NCBI RefSeq assembly: GCF_021233055.1
Contig: NZ_CP089538.1
Coordinates: 5,162,501-5,226,500 of the forward strand
From: Spirosoma oryzicola
GTDB taxonomy: Bacteria > Bacteroidota > Bacteroidia > Cytophagales > Spirosomataceae
Length of the DNA: 64,000 nt
Reading direction: 5' to 3'
The notes under the pieces: generated by a model
Seen by the model: only the letters and a program-made list of their open reading frames with translations
Databases searched by the model: none
Told to the model about the DNA's origin: nothing
In this document: piece by piece, positions 52,915-62,588 of the stretch
How positions within the stretch are numbered: position 1 is the first letter of the stretch
Layout of the letters: each line of letters opens with the position of its first letter
Translations under genes and position numbers: made by a program

Positions 52915-53988
52915 ATGCTTGACCAGTTAGAAGCCATTAGCGAACGCTTCGACGAAGTAGCTCAGCAGATCGTGCAGCCCGAGGTCGTTTCGGACCAGAA
53001 ACGCTTCATGAAAATGAGCAAAGAATATAAGGATCTCGACAAGATAGTTGTGCAATATCGAGCGTATAAGCAACTGCTGGAAGAGATTGATAATGCCAAA
53101 CAGATTATTGCCACCGAAAAAGACGAAGATTTTCGGGAGTTGGCAAAAGCTGAGTTGGACGAGTTGCTGCCGCGTCGGGAAACGATGGAAGAAACGCTCA
53201 AAGAGATGTTGATTCCGAAAGATCCGAACGATAGTAAAAACGTCATTCTCGAAATTCGCGGGGGTACCGGGGGCGACGAAGCGGCCATTTTTGCGGGCGA
53301 CCTGTTCCGTATGTACCAGCGTTTCTGCGAGAAAATGGGTTGGCGCATGTCGCTGGTCGATTTCACGGAAGGAACATCCGGTGGTTATAAAGAAATTGTG
53401 ACAGAGGTAGAAGGCGAAGATGTATACGGCAAATTGAAATTCGAGTCGGGCGTTCACCGCGTACAGCGTGTGCCAGCCACCGAAACGCAGGGCCGGATTC
53501 ATACATCAGCCGCCAGTGTGGCCGTGTTACCCGAAGCCGAAGAGGTAGACGTTGAGCTGAACATGAACGACATTCGCAAAGATACGTTCTGTTCATCGGG
53601 AGCCGGTGGTCAGTCGGTAAACACGACGTATTCGGCCGTTCGCCTGACGCACCTTCCTACGGGTCTGGTTGTCCAATGTCAGGATGAACGCTCGCAGTTA
53701 AAAAACTTCGATAAAGCGCTTACTGTACTGCGCTCACGGCTTTACGAAATCGAGTTGCAGAAGCACAATGAAGCCATTGCATCACAGCGCAAGACGATGG
53801 TCGGTAGCGGTGACCGCTCGGATAAAATTCGGACGTATAACTACCCACAGAGCCGCGTAACCGATCACCGCATTGGTCTGACGGTTTATAACCTACCGGC
53901 TGTAATGGACGGTGACATCGGTGATTTTATAGAACAACTTCGTATTGCCGAAAACGCCGAACGTCTGAAAGAGGGCGCTACAGCGTAA
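52915..53988 (+). CDS. prfA: Peptide chain release factor 1
   Basis: RF1 ends translation at UAA and UAG. The 357 residues show the codon-recognition tripeptide PAT (187-189, in RVPATETQGRIHTSAA) that distinguishes RF1 from RF2, and the GGQ motif (231-233) that triggers peptide release. The length is typical. It ends at the shared terminator before sdhB. The 219-base gap to the divergent lipoprotein gene holds a TAATTTTG box (52802-52809) without a good upstream partner. Confidence 0.97.
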   Translation: MLDQLEAISERFDEVAQQIVQPEVVSDQKRFMKMSKEYKDLDKIVVQYRAYKQLLEEIDNAKQIIATEKDEDFRELAKAELDELLPRRETMEETLKEMLIPKDPNDSKNVILEIRGGTGGDEAAIFAGDLFRMYQRFCEKMGWRMSLVDFTEGTSGGYKEIVTEVEGEDVYGKLKFESGVHRVQRVPATETQGRIHTSAASVAVLPEAEEVDVELNMNDIRKDTFCSSGAGGQSVNTTYSAVRLTHLPTGLVVQCQDERSQLKNFDKALTVLRSRLYEIELQKHNEAIASQRKTMVGSGDRSDKIRTYNYPQSRVTDHRIGLTVYNLPAVMDGDIGDFIEQLRIAENAERLKEGATA

Positions 53989-54006
53989 GGCCAAAGCCAT
54001 AAACGT

Positions 54007-54043
54007 AAAAAGTCCGGTACCTTTGTGGCACCGGACTTTTTTT
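54007..54043. terminator. Bidirectional terminator between prfA and sdhB
   Basis: Twelve perfect pairs (AAAAAGTCCGGT with ACCGGACTTTTT), then one mismatch, two more pairs and a 5-base loop, followed by TT on the plus strand. A-run and T-run at both ends serve both converging transcripts. Confidence 0.88.
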
Positions 54044-54060
54044 GTAGACACTCGTTGGTC

Positions 54061-54813
54061 TTATGCGTTGTTCGAGGTCAGCTTAGCGCCCAAGTACTCA
54101 CGGTTCATCCGCGCGATGTGGTCCAGCGAAATCGATTTCGGGCATTCTACCGAGCAAGCGCCCGTAAACGAACAGGCTCCGAATCCTTCAGCATCCATCT
54201 GGGCAACCATGCGTTCAGCGCGCTCTTTGTGTTCGGCCTGGCCTTGTGGCAAGATAGCCAATTGCGATACTTTAGCCGATACAAACAGCATAGCCGACGC
54301 ATTTTTGCAAGCGGCTACACAGGCTCCGCAAGCGATACAGGCAGCCGCGTCCATAGCCTCATCGGCTACAGTACGTGGAATAAGAATTTCGTTAGCATCC
54401 CGAGCCGAACCTGTATTAACCGACACGTAACCTCCCGACTGAATAACCCGGTCGAAGGCAGAACGGTCAACCATCAAATCCTTAATGACGGGGAAAGCCC
54501 GCGCCCGCCAAGGCTCTACCACAATCGTGTCGCCATCATTGAACGAACGCATGTGCAGCTGACAGGTTGTTGCCCCCGTTTGTGGTCCGTGCGCCCGACC
54601 ATTGATGTACATCGAGCACGTACCGCAAATACCTTCGCGGCAATCGTGATCAAAGGTAACCGGATCTTCGCCCTTCCGGGTCAGCGAGTCGTTCAACACG
54701 TCGAACATCTCTAGAAATGACATATCCTCGGATATGTTATCCAGTTGATATTCGACCAGTTTACCTTCTGTATTGCTATTTTTCTGTCTCCAGACTTTTA
54801 GAATAATTTTCAT
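54061..54813 (-). CDS. sdhB: Succinate dehydrogenase / fumarate reductase iron-sulfur subunit
   Basis: Electron-transfer subunit of complex II on the inner face of the membrane. The 250 residues hold the 2Fe-2S ferredoxin cysteines (58, 63, 66, 84, in [10 protein letters not shown]) and a first cysteine set [11 protein letters not shown] (159-169). A second set, [12 protein letters not shown] (214-224), serves the remaining 4Fe-4S and 3Fe-4S clusters. It ends the sdhCAB operon at a strong terminator and lies 53 bases after sdhA. Confidence 0.96.
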   Translation of the reverse strand: MKIILKVWRQKNSNTEGKLVEYQLDNISEDMSFLEMFDVLNDSLTRKGEDPVTFDHDCREGICGTCSMYINGRAHGPQTGATTCQLHMRSFNDGDTIVVEPWRARAFPVIKDLMVDRSAFDRVIQSGGYVSVNTGSARDANEILIPRTVADEAMDAAACIACGACVAACKNASAMLFVSAKVSQLAILPQGQAEHKERAERMVAQMDAEGFGACSFTGACSVECPKSISLDHIARMNREYLGAKLTSNNA

Positions 54814-54866
54814 TGCTTGAGCGTTTTCAAGTCTCCGGTTCTTACCAGATACTTATCACTGAAAAC

Positions 54867-56804
54867 TTATTTGTAACTACGCTGTGTCAGTTTAACATTT
54901 TCAAACACAAGCTCTTCTTTGTTAAGAATTTCGGGCTTGTCTTCACCCTGGTATTCCCAAGCGGCTGCGTATGTGTAGTTAGCATCATCACGGAGCGCTT
55001 CACCATCGGGGGTCTGGTATTCCTCACGGAAGTGTCCACCACAGGATTCATTCCGGTTTAAAGCGTCTTCGACCATCAGCGCGCCTAATTCAATGAAATC
55101 GGCCACGCGTGAAGCGGCTTCCAGTGCCTGGTTCATCTCCTGTGACTCACCCAGCACTTTCACATTTGACCAGAATTCCTTCTTAAGCGCTTTTATCTTC
55201 TCACGGGCAATTTGCAAGCCTTCGGCAGTACGCGCCATACCGCAATATTCCCACATGATGTGACCAAGCTCCTTGTGCAGATCATCGACCGGGCGCTCAC
55301 CCTTGATCGACAACAAAAGATTGATCTGATCGTGAATTTTTTGTTCTGCTTCCTTAAAGGCAGGCGAATCGACTGGTATTTTATCAGCCGGGCCGATAGT
55401 AGCCAGGTAATCACCAACCGTGTAAGGAATCACAAAGTAACCATCGGCAAGGCCCTGCATCAGCGCCGAAGCACCCAGGCGGTTTGCTCCGTGGTCAGAG
55501 AAATTGGCTTCTCCGAGAGCGTACAGGCCAGGAATGGTCGTCATCAGGTTATAATCTACCCATAGACCGCCCATCGTATAGTGAACAGCAGGGTAAATCA
55601 TCATCGGTGTTTCGTAAGGATTTTCACCGACGATTTTTTCGTACATCTCGAACAGGTTACCGTACTTGGCTTCAATCGTCTTCCGACCGTCGCGTTTGAT
55701 TGCTTCGGCGAAATCCAGATAAACCGCCAGACCTGTTTTACTTACACCCCGACCTTCGTCACAAACGTATTTAGCATTCCGGGATGCAACGTCACGCGGA
55801 ACAAGGTTACCGAATGACGGATAGCGACGTTCGAGGAAGTAATCACGTGCGTCTTCGGCTAAATCATTCGCTTTGATTTCTCCTTTTTGAATTCGCTTAG
55901 CGTCTTCTTTTGTCTTTGGAGCCCACACCCGGCCATCATTCCGTAACGACTCCGACATCAGCGTTAGTTTCGACTGATAGTGGCCTGATACGGGAATACA
56001 GGTTGGGTGAATCTGCGTAAAACAAGGGTTCGCAAACAAAGCGCCTTTTTTGTGCGCCCGCCAAGCTGCGGTTGCGTTCGAACCCATTGCGTTTGTCGAG
56101 AGGTAGAATACGTTTCCGTACCCACCTGAACAGATAAGTACCGCATGCGCCGAGTGAGACTCGATCTTACCCGTAATCAGGTTACGAGTGACAATCCCCC
56201 GCGCTTTTCCGCCTTCGACAACAAGATCAAGCATCTCGGTGCGTGGGAAAAGCTTTACTTTTCCGTTTGCTACCTGACGGCTCAACGCCGAGTAAGCACC
56301 CAGCAATAACTGCTGACCGGTTTGTCCACGAGCATAGAACGTACGCGATACCTGCGAACCACCGAATGACCGGTTTGCCAGCAGACCGCCGTACTCCCGT
56401 GCGAAAGGAACACCCTGTGCTACACACTGGTCGATAATATTAACGCTAACTTCGGCCAGACGATAGACGTTTCCCTCACGGGCCCGGTAGTCACCGCCTT
56501 TAACCGTATCATAAAACAACCGGAATACGCTGTCGCCATCGTTCTGGTAGTTTTTCGCGGCATTGATACCACCCTGCGCAGCAATGGAGTGCGCCCGGCG
56601 TGGGCTGTCCTGAAAGCAGAACGCTTTCACGTTATAACCTAACTCGGCCAGCGACGCAGCGGCAGAAGCTCCGGCTAATCCTGTACCGACTACAATAATT
56701 TCGTATTTCCGCTTGTTGGCTGGGTTAACCAGTTTCAAGCCAAATTTATGCCGGGCCCACTTCTCGGCTAAAGGCCCTTCAGGAATTTTAGACTCCAGTT
56801 TCAT
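54867..56804 (-). CDS. sdhA: Succinate dehydrogenase / fumarate reductase flavoprotein subunit
   Basis: Catalytic subunit with covalent FAD that interconverts succinate and fumarate. The 645 residues show the dinucleotide loop [20 protein letters not shown]. The FAD-linking histidine lies in [17 protein letters not shown], and [29 protein letters not shown] and a C-terminal [11 protein letters not shown] stretch follow. It is of the Bacteroides/Bacillus type (about 640-650 residues). Direction of catalysis cannot be told from sequence. Confidence 0.97.
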   Translation of the reverse strand: MKLESKIPEGPLAEKWARHKFGLKLVNPANKRKYEIIVVGTGLAGASAAASLAELGYNVKAFCFQDSPRRAHSIAAQGGINAAKNYQNDGDSVFRLFYDTVKGGDYRAREGNVYRLAEVSVNIIDQCVAQGVPFAREYGGLLANRSFGGSQVSRTFYARGQTGQQLLLGAYSALSRQVANGKVKLFPRTEMLDLVVEGGKARGIVTRNLITGKIESHSAHAVLICSGGYGNVFYLSTNAMGSNATAAWRAHKKGALFANPCFTQIHPTCIPVSGHYQSKLTLMSESLRNDGRVWAPKTKEDAKRIQKGEIKANDLAEDARDYFLERRYPSFGNLVPRDVASRNAKYVCDEGRGVSKTGLAVYLDFAEAIKRDGRKTIEAKYGNLFEMYEKIVGENPYETPMMIYPAVHYTMGGLWVDYNLMTTIPGLYALGEANFSDHGANRLGASALMQGLADGYFVIPYTVGDYLATIGPADKIPVDSPAFKEAEQKIHDQINLLLSIKGERPVDDLHKELGHIMWEYCGMARTAEGLQIAREKIKALKKEFWSNVKVLGESQEMNQALEAASRVADFIELGALMVEDALNRNESCGGHFREEYQTPDGEALRDDANYTYAAAWEYQGEDKPEILNKEELVFENVKLTQRSYK

Positions 56805-56830
56805 ACCTTCTTAAAAAGTAAAAGGCAAAA

Positions 56831-56890
56831 GCGTGAAAGAATGAAAGAGTACACGTATCGCTCCTTCCTTCCTTCGCTCTTTCACTCATT
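56831..56890. repeat. Intergenic hairpin of the GAGTGAA/GAAAGAG type, copy 5 (sdhC-sdhA)
   Basis: A left arm (56831-56849, GTGAAAGAATGAAAGAG-like) pairs imperfectly with a right arm ending at 56890 (CTCTTTCACTCATT). It spans most of the spacer and touches the sdhC stop codon. It could protect or cut the sdhC message. Confidence 0.5.
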
Positions 56891-57584
56891 ATATAATTCC
56901 ATGAACCTGTAAAAACACGTAAACGGGCATAGCGGCAAAAGCAGCAGGAATGACAATCGCAAAGAAATACTTACCCACGAACTCGATGAGTGGTGTATAT
57001 TTCTTGTGCCGGATGCCCAGTGACTGAAAACCGCTTTGAAAACCATGCGCCAAGTGGAAGCCAATGGCAACCATACAAATCACGTACAGCAGTACATACC
57101 ACCACTGACTAAACGCTTCTTTCACAACGGCGTACAGGTCTTTGTACTGCTTGCCATCATACTCAGCCATCGGTACCGAACCAAAGTGCATCTCGTACCA
57201 GAATGTCTTCATGTGAATAACAATGAATAGAAGCAAAATGGTCCCGAGGATGCCCATATTGCGTGACGACCAATCACTATTTGCTTCAGGCTTGCTGTAC
57301 GCATATTTAACAGGTCGTGATTCCTGGTTATGACGCGTTAAGACCCACGCCATCAGCGCGTGTACCAGAATAGACGTGTAAAGCAGATACGAGACAGTGA
57401 GAATAAGCGGATTGTGGGTCATGAAGTACGTATACTCATTGAAAGCCCGTCCGTTATCCCCCTTGAAAAGCTGCAAATTACCAGCCATGTGAACAATTAG
57501 GAAGGTACTGAGAAAAAGCCCCGTCAACGACATGATCACTTTGCGACCGAGGGAGCTGGATAGTGTTTGTATTACCCAAGCCAT
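56889..57584 (-). CDS. sdhC: Succinate dehydrogenase cytochrome b subunit (five-helix, type B)
   Basis: Single membrane anchor of type B succinate:quinone reductases, with two hemes b held by histidines in five helices. The 231 residues from MAWVIQTLSSSLGRK contain five hydrophobic segments. Histidines stand in FLIVHMAGNLQ, SILVHALMAW, LFIVIHMKTFW and AIGFHLAHGFQ, as expected for heme ligands. The longer frame from 57674 adds 30 basic residues and overlaps the promoter region, so it was rejected. Confidence 0.95.
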   Translation of the reverse strand: MAWVIQTLSSSLGRKVIMSLTGLFLSTFLIVHMAGNLQLFKGDNGRAFNEYTYFMTHNPLILTVSYLLYTSILVHALMAWVLTRHNQESRPVKYAYSKPEANSDWSSRNMGILGTILLLFIVIHMKTFWYEMHFGSVPMAEYDGKQYKDLYAVVKEAFSQWWYVLLYVICMVAIGFHLAHGFQSGFQSLGIRHKKYTPLIEFVGKYFFAIVIPAAFAAMPVYVFLQVHGII

Positions 57585-57996
57585 ATGGTAAATGACACGA
57601 AATTTTAGTGGTAAACTATTGAAAAAAAGCCGCTTCAAACGGCGCATCAAAGCTAAAGCACAAACCCGACGCAAACAACTTTACAGCTTATTTTCGATGA
57701 ACTTCTGTCTAATATAGAGCCTGTAAAAATTAGACAAATCACCTGTTTTCATAACATAGTGCGTCAATTTTTTGTTTGCCCGTCTTTATGAAAAATCAGG
57801 CAAAGGATAACAATTTTTCATGCCCCCATTCTTTCATTAAAATCTTCTATCCACCACATTTGTCATCTAACCGTTTCGGGCAGTGACGAGCGAATTCTTG
57901 AATAAATGCAATTGGTCTTGTTATTTTGCCCATAATACGTGCACATCTGAACGTGCATCCACTAATTGACTTGCTAATGGCCAGTCTTTATTTTTT
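57585..57996. other. 412-base intergenic region between sdhC and fabD
   Basis: No gene was found on either strand. The sdh promoter lies at 57648-57678. Upstream of fabD, TTG followed 21 bases later by a TATTTTG box near 57920 is a possible promoter, one base short of the consensus. The rest is AT-rich. Confidence 0.55.
57648..57678 (-). promoter_or_regulatory. Promoter for sdhCAB
   Basis: Minus strand: TTG (57676-57678), 20 bases, TAGCTTTG (57648-57655). The expected start gives a leader of about 55 bases before the chosen sdhC ATG. Confidence 0.65.
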
Positions 57997-58872
57997 ATGA
58001 AAGCATACGTATTTCCAGGCCAAGGTTCCCAGTTTCGGGGTATGGGTCTCGACATTTACCAGAACTCGGAAGCCGCTCGCCAACTTTTCGACCAGGCAAA
58101 TCAAATACTAGGTTATGATTTGACCCGAATCATGTTCGAGGGAACGGACGAAGAGCTGAAACAAACTATTTACACTCAGCCAGCCGTACTGCTGCACGGT
58201 GTCGTACTGGCATTGACCAACGAGTCGTTTGCACCGGACATGGTAGCAGGTCACTCCCTTGGTGAACTTGCAGCGCTGACAGCAGCGGGTGTATTGTCCT
58301 TCGAGAACGGTTTGACATTAGCGTCTATTCGTGCAACGGCCATGCAGCAAGCCTGTGAACTGGCACCATCGAGCATGGCGGCTGTGTTAGGCTTAGCGGA
58401 TGAAGTAATCGAGCGGATATGCGCCGGTATAACAACCGAAATCGTCGTTCCTGCTAATTACAACTGTCCGGGCCAGGTTGTCATTTCAGGAAGTGTTGCT
58501 GGACTCGAGCAGGCAGCCGAACAACTCAAAGCAGCCGGGGCAAAACGTGTCGTGACGCTGGCGGTCAGTGGGGCCTTCCATTCTCCTTTCATGGAACCCG
58601 CCCGTGAGCAATTTGCTCAAGCGGTTGAGCGTATGCCATTCAATGAACCTCGCTGTCCGGTTTATCAGAACGTGAATGCGCAGCCGACCAACGATCCGAC
58701 TGCAATTAAAGCGAACCTGATTGCTCAACTGACAGCACCTGTTCGCTGGACGCAGTCGGTAGAACGCATGGCGGCAGATGGAGCAACTGAGTTTATTGAG
58801 TGCGGTCCGGGCAAAGTTTTACAGGGTTTGGTCAAGAAAATTGTCCCAAGTGCCACGATTACGGCTGTCTAG
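57997..58872 (+). CDS. fabD: Malonyl-CoA:acyl-carrier-protein transacylase FabD
   Basis: Transfers malonyl groups from CoA to acyl carrier protein for fatty-acid synthesis. The 291 residues hold the GQGSQ start (8-12), the active-site GHSLGE with Ser87, SGAFHSPFM with the catalytic histidine, and a C-terminal ECGPGKVLQGLVKKI. The gene stands alone and is not in a fab cluster. It is followed by the tRNA-Gln promoter. Confidence 0.96.
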   Translation: MKAYVFPGQGSQFRGMGLDIYQNSEAARQLFDQANQILGYDLTRIMFEGTDEELKQTIYTQPAVLLHGVVLALTNESFAPDMVAGHSLGELAALTAAGVLSFENGLTLASIRATAMQQACELAPSSMAAVLGLADEVIERICAGITTEIVVPANYNCPGQVVISGSVAGLEQAAEQLKAAGAKRVVTLAVSGAFHSPFMEPAREQFAQAVERMPFNEPRCPVYQNVNAQPTNDPTAIKANLIAQLTAPVRWTQSVERMAADGATEFIECGPGKVLQGLVKKIVPSATITAV

Positions 58873-58948
58873 GAAATTTTTTTGCGCTGATTGTCAGCAA
58901 GAAACCAGAATAGCGAGACAAAAATCAGATTTTTTTAAGGCTAACACT

Positions 58949-58980
58949 TGTTTTTGACATTCTAAGCCTATTATCTTTGC
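58949..58980 (+). promoter_or_regulatory. Promoter for tRNA-Gln
   Basis: TTG (58949-58951) within a T-rich TTGTTTTTGACA stretch, then 21 bases and TATCTTTG (58973-58980). Transcription should begin just before the tRNA at 58990. Confidence 0.7.
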
Positions 58981-58989
58981 ACTCGCAAT

Positions 58990-59060
58990 TGCCCGATCGT
59001 CTAAGGGTAGGACGACAGATTTTGGTTCTGTTTGTGGAGGTTCGAATCCTTCTCGGGCAA
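58990..59060 (+). tRNA. tRNA-Gln (anticodon UUG)
   Basis: A 71-base cloverleaf. Acceptor stem TGCCCGA pairs with TCGGGCA, discriminator A. The D arm is GTC-TAAGGGTAG-GAC. The anticodon arm is ACAGA-TTTTGGT-TCTGT with anticodon TTG, and the T arm is GGAGG-TTCGAAT-CCTTC. CCA is not encoded. Confidence 0.97.
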
Positions 59061-59064
59061 CTTT

Positions 59065-59099
59065 AAAAGCCGCTTAACATTGATTAAGCGGCTTTTTTT
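59065..59099 (+). terminator. Terminator after tRNA-Gln
   Basis: A 13-bp perfect stem (AAAAGCCGCTTAA with its complement, loop of 6) followed by TTT. Confidence 0.9.
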
Positions 59100-59439
59100 G
59101 TATCCCTTTTCGCAGAGGCATCAACATTTGGTACTTTTATTCAGGATTTATTAATCGTTAGTTAATTTTTTTTCCTAATCAAAAATACCTACTATTGCCA
59201 AGCGATGGACGTAGTCGTATAATTCGCTATATACCTGAAATAAAACGAAATAGCCCGTTTAATATAAGATTGCTGGATAAAATTCGTTTTGTAAACAGAG
59301 AACGACAACTGGTATAATTGGTATTTATAACCATAGTTTAACGTTACAAATTTTCCGTTCGTAAGTTCTCAATGTGACCGTACCTTTCTAATTACGTCCA
59401 ATTGATATAAGATAATGAATTTTAATGCATTTTAGATAC
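59100..59439. other. 340-base AT-rich region before the TetR gene
   Basis: No gene is seen. A TACCTTTC box at 59381-59388 is one base off the -7 consensus and stands about 55 bases before the chosen TetR start. No clear operator palindrome was recognised. Confidence 0.45.
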
Positions 59440-60117
59440 ATGGAGAAGGACGACAAGGTCAGACGTAACCGCGCTAAAACAACTCAGCGCATTGTAGAAG
59501 CGCTGGAAGAAGTAATCGCAGAACGGGGCTTAGAAGGCGTAGGTGTTAACAGAGTAGCTGAAAAGGCTAACGTCAGTAAAGTACTGATCTACCGTTATTT
59601 CGGCGGTATGGAAGGACTTCTTGAGTACTACGTGAAAATGGGTAAACTATTTCCAGTATTCAATCCAGCTGTTCTTGATCAAATTCGTCCTTTACAAGAT
59701 TCCGACGTAGCACGTATCTGGTATCGTCAGGTTATTCAGACCTACCGCTACTTCCGCACGTTTAAAGCAGCCCGTGAGATTCTGAAAGCAACTGTTATCG
59801 AAAACGATTCGATTGCAGAAACAACAGCAAAAGCACAGGACGAAGAGATGACTCGGCTTGTTGAGCAGCTTTCGTTTGTTAAAGGAGCTGATACGCAAGC
59901 GATTTCGGCGATCATTTTGGGCGCTATGACTTACCTTACGATCATGGCTCAGAACGACCGCACAATGATCAGTATTGATCTTCGGAGCGAAGAGGGTTGG
60001 AAGCGGATCGAAAATGCCGTTAAGACCATTTACATCTCTCTGAATAAAATGGCTATTCAGTCGAAAGAAGTTAACCTTGAATTGCAGTCGGCTCACCTGC
60101 CGATGGCTCAGTGGTAA
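59440..60117 (+). CDS. TetR/AcrR-family transcriptional regulator
   Basis: DNA-binding regulator of 225 residues. The N-terminal three-helix DNA-binding domain is clear (TTQRIVEALEEVIAERGLEG and VNRVAEKANVSKVLIYRYF). The ligand-binding helical domain that follows is not matched to a known group. The gene stands alone between a terminator and its own terminator, so its target is not obvious by context. ATG at 59440 was chosen because it starts the conserved domain; the one at 59425 adds five residues. Confidence 0.9.
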   Translation: MEKDDKVRRNRAKTTQRIVEALEEVIAERGLEGVGVNRVAEKANVSKVLIYRYFGGMEGLLEYYVKMGKLFPVFNPAVLDQIRPLQDSDVARIWYRQVIQTYRYFRTFKAAREILKATVIENDSIAETTAKAQDEEMTRLVEQLSFVKGADTQAISAIILGAMTYLTIMAQNDRTMISIDLRSEEGWKRIENAVKTIYISLNKMAIQSKEVNLELQSAHLPMAQW

Positions 60118-60132
60118 TTAAGGCTTACACAT

Positions 60133-60188
60133 AAAACGGGTTGAACAGGCAGGGCTACGGCTGCTATCTGTTCAACCCGTTTTGTTTT
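60133..60188 (+). terminator. Terminator after the TetR gene
   Basis: A 16-bp perfect stem (60133-60148 with 60068+100, i.e. 60168-60183) with a 19-base loop that itself can pair GCAG with CTGC. The 3' arm ends in CCCGTTTT, followed by GTTTTA. Confidence 0.85.
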
Positions 60189-60378
60189 ATTTCTGATTTA
60201 CCTTGTTTCTTCCGTTACCATCTTTATTAAACTGGGCCTTTACGCAAATTAGGTGCTTGAGCTTATTTTGTTCTGGGTGAGCGGAGCAAAGGGAAATGGA
60301 AAGTTAGAAGCTATCCCTGATAACTACAATCCTTGTAAGACCAGTTAGCGAACAAAGAGTACGGACGGGAGGAGCAAC

Positions 60379-61044
60379 TTATCGACCGCGCCCATGACCT
60401 GACCGACCGGTTCGACCAAGCCGGGGCCTGCCTATTCGAATCAAACTTCCTGAGTCGGTGCGTAGTAGACCATACCGAACGCATATTCCGTAAAATGTTT
60501 TGGACGCATCGGAAGTCTCATTGCTAAAGTCATAATAACCTGTTGTTAACCCAATGGCAAAGCGGGGTGCAATCTGAGCTATGATATTGTACGTCAGTTC
60601 CAGCATCAGACTGCCCTGCTGATCGAAGACCCGTCCGGCACCAATGGTCATCTCGTTCGCAAAAACGCCGTAGTTCGCCACGTCCATTGTAACCCGGCCC
60701 TCCACAAAGAATGTTGAGTCAGGACGAAGCGCGTTTCGCCCAACCGCAATGCCCAGGTCGATTACGTTGAAGGATTTGCCAACCTCAATGCTTTGCGCGA
60801 TGCGATCTTTAGGCTTCCCAGCACCCGTATAAATCAGGAATGGTGAAGCACGAACATACCAGGGGGCTGCCTTGAAGTTAAAAACAGAACGGGTCGTATC
60901 TTCGGGAGAACGGCTCAAGGCACGGTATGCATCCCGATTCTGGGCCGCTCTCGATTTAAGCGAATCGGTCGGGCTCTGTGCTAACAGGTTGGTTGATTGT
61001 ACAAGTAGTGTGGTTAAAAAGAACGCTAGTAAACGTACCTGCAT
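60379..61044 (-). CDS. Exported envelope protein of unknown function
   Basis: Protein of 221 residues with a signal peptide (AFFLTTLLVQSTNLLAQ). The mature part alternates hydrophobic and aromatic residues (SFNVIDLGIAVG, TFFVEGRVTMDV, SLMLELTYNIIAQIAP, FAIGLTTGYYDF), a barrel- or sandwich-like pattern that suggests an outer-membrane place. The last 20 residues are rich in arginine and glycine (RIGRPRLGRTGRSGHGRGR), which is unusual at the end of a barrel. I do not recognise the family. Confidence 0.65.
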   Translation of the reverse strand: MQVRLLAFFLTTLLVQSTNLLAQSPTDSLKSRAAQNRDAYRALSRSPEDTTRSVFNFKAAPWYVRASPFLIYTGAGKPKDRIAQSIEVGKSFNVIDLGIAVGRNALRPDSTFFVEGRVTMDVANYGVFANEMTIGAGRVFDQQGSLMLELTYNIIAQIAPRFAIGLTTGYYDFSNETSDASKTFYGICVRYGLLRTDSGSLIRIGRPRLGRTGRSGHGRGR

Positions 61045-61080
61045 GACGACTGGATGATAGATGTCTATTTATAATAGTCT

Positions 61081-61121
61081 CTAAAAAGAAGAACCGCTGG
61101 ATCAGCGGTTCTTCTTTTTAG
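61081..61121 (-). terminator. Terminator after the haloperoxidase-like gene
   Basis: A 19-bp perfect stem (61081-61099 with 61103-61121), loop of 3. The minus-strand 3' arm ends in TCTTCTTTTTAG. Confidence 0.88.
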
Positions 61122-61131
61122 GTTGTACTTA

Positions 61132-62487
61132 CTATCGGCTAGCGACAGCCGTTTTTCTGGTCTGTATTTTCTGAATTACCCACTTACCAACTTTCTCTCC
61201 TTCCACTTGTCCATTCTCTAATGCCGAGCGGTAGTGAATTCCGCCGTACATACGACTAATTGAGGCTTCGTCAGCCGCGTTCCGGAATGAAGTAAACGAG
61301 CGTACCCCGTGACCGTATGGATGCTCCGTTGAGTCGGTGAAAGCAATATTATCACCAATCAGGTTGGTCAGTACAGTAGCCGCTGCGGTCGAAATAACAC
61401 TGTGCCCGCTAGGATATTCGGGAAAAGGGGGTGTTTGTAAGAACGGCGTCCATTTGGGATCGATCGATTTATTGATAACCGTTTCGGGCCGAATGGTCTT
61501 CGTTCGGTATTTTTCGTCCCAGCAGGAAATAAAGCCATCGGACAGCGCAAACGAAGTTAATGCATACGCTTCAACGGTACGCATCATGTTCAGCTTCTTC
61601 TGCCGTGCTACCGTTTCTGCGATAGCGAGCCAATGCCCGCCGGGTGTCATTTTCTTACTGGCGTACATCACGTGGCCAGCTACGTTCATAACGAACGCAT
61701 TATCATCCCAGAAGTAAGCAATGTCCTGCTCTTTCTTATTTAGTTTTTTGCCGACCTGATATACTTCGTCGAGTTCCTTTTCGTAGGGTGTGCCTTTCTT
61801 CAGACTGAAAGGAAAGGGTCGAGGAGGCATAAACTGATTACAGGTATCCATGGCCCAGCAGCGCAGTTTGTTCCATTGAGGCTCCGCAGCATCCATATAA
61901 GCGGGCGGTGTCGGTACCCAGGTTCCTTCTTCATTCGTCACGGTATGTTTGAAGCCGCGCGTCTGTTTGTAACTGTCTTTGGCCGCGTAATCCAGAATAT
62001 GCTTAGCGACCGCTTCACCATACGCCATCGACCGCTCGTAAACCTCATCTGGTACACCATCTTTTTTGTACTGCTCGTAGAAAGGCTTCTCGAAGGTATC
62101 GTAAAATTCAACGGAGAAGGTTAGCGCCCGCGCAACCGTCAGAAACGCGTGGGTACTGGCCAATGGAAAGCAGTACTCCTGACCAGGCTGTGGCTTAGGG
62201 CTTGCCTGAAAACGCTTTAGTTTACCACCCAGTGATTCGTATTGGGGGTCAAAAGGAACGAGTGCTTCGTAACCAGCTAGATTGGCATAGGAATAGATTC
62301 GGCTCGCTACCGGTGGCGAAAAAATATCGTGAATGATAACCTCCGTTAGTTTATTCAGAGCCGAATTATAGTATTCCGGATTAGACGCTTTAGCATTATA
62401 TTCAGCAGGAGATGCGGACTTTTGACAGCCAACTACGGCTACCCAACAGGCAGCCAGCAGGCAACTAAATCGAAGGGTAAATTTCAT
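61132..62487 (-). CDS. Vanadium-dependent haloperoxidase / PAP2-like lipoprotein
   Basis: Predicted lipoprotein of 451 residues; lipobox VVGC with Cys21. The C-terminal half has the phosphate/vanadate-binding motifs of the PAP2-haloperoxidase fold. These are KYRTKTIRPET, PEYPSGHSVIS with the histidine after SG, and SRMYGGIHYRSA with the last Arg and His. The family covers haloperoxidases and acid phosphatases, and the halide versus phosphate choice cannot be made here. The neighbour at 62589 is an FG-GAP repeat protein on the same strand, 101 bases away, a pairing that may be functional. Confidence 0.85.
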   Translation of the reverse strand: MKFTLRFSCLLAACWVAVVGCQKSASPAEYNAKASNPEYYNSALNKLTEVIIHDIFSPPVASRIYSYANLAGYEALVPFDPQYESLGGKLKRFQASPKPQPGQEYCFPLASTHAFLTVARALTFSVEFYDTFEKPFYEQYKKDGVPDEVYERSMAYGEAVAKHILDYAAKDSYKQTRGFKHTVTNEEGTWVPTPPAYMDAAEPQWNKLRCWAMDTCNQFMPPRPFPFSLKKGTPYEKELDEVYQVGKKLNKKEQDIAYFWDDNAFVMNVAGHVMYASKKMTPGGHWLAIAETVARQKKLNMMRTVEAYALTSFALSDGFISCWDEKYRTKTIRPETVINKSIDPKWTPFLQTPPFPEYPSGHSVISTAAATVLTNLIGDNIAFTDSTEHPYGHGVRSFTSFRNAADEASISRMYGGIHYRSALENGQVEGEKVGKWVIQKIQTRKTAVASR

Positions 62488-62588
62488 AGAATCAGTAACA
62501 AGTAAGACGGTACAAACTGGATTTCAACTAATCCATACGTACAAAATTAACGGAAAATACGGGACAAAACGGAGTATCTTCGACTACT

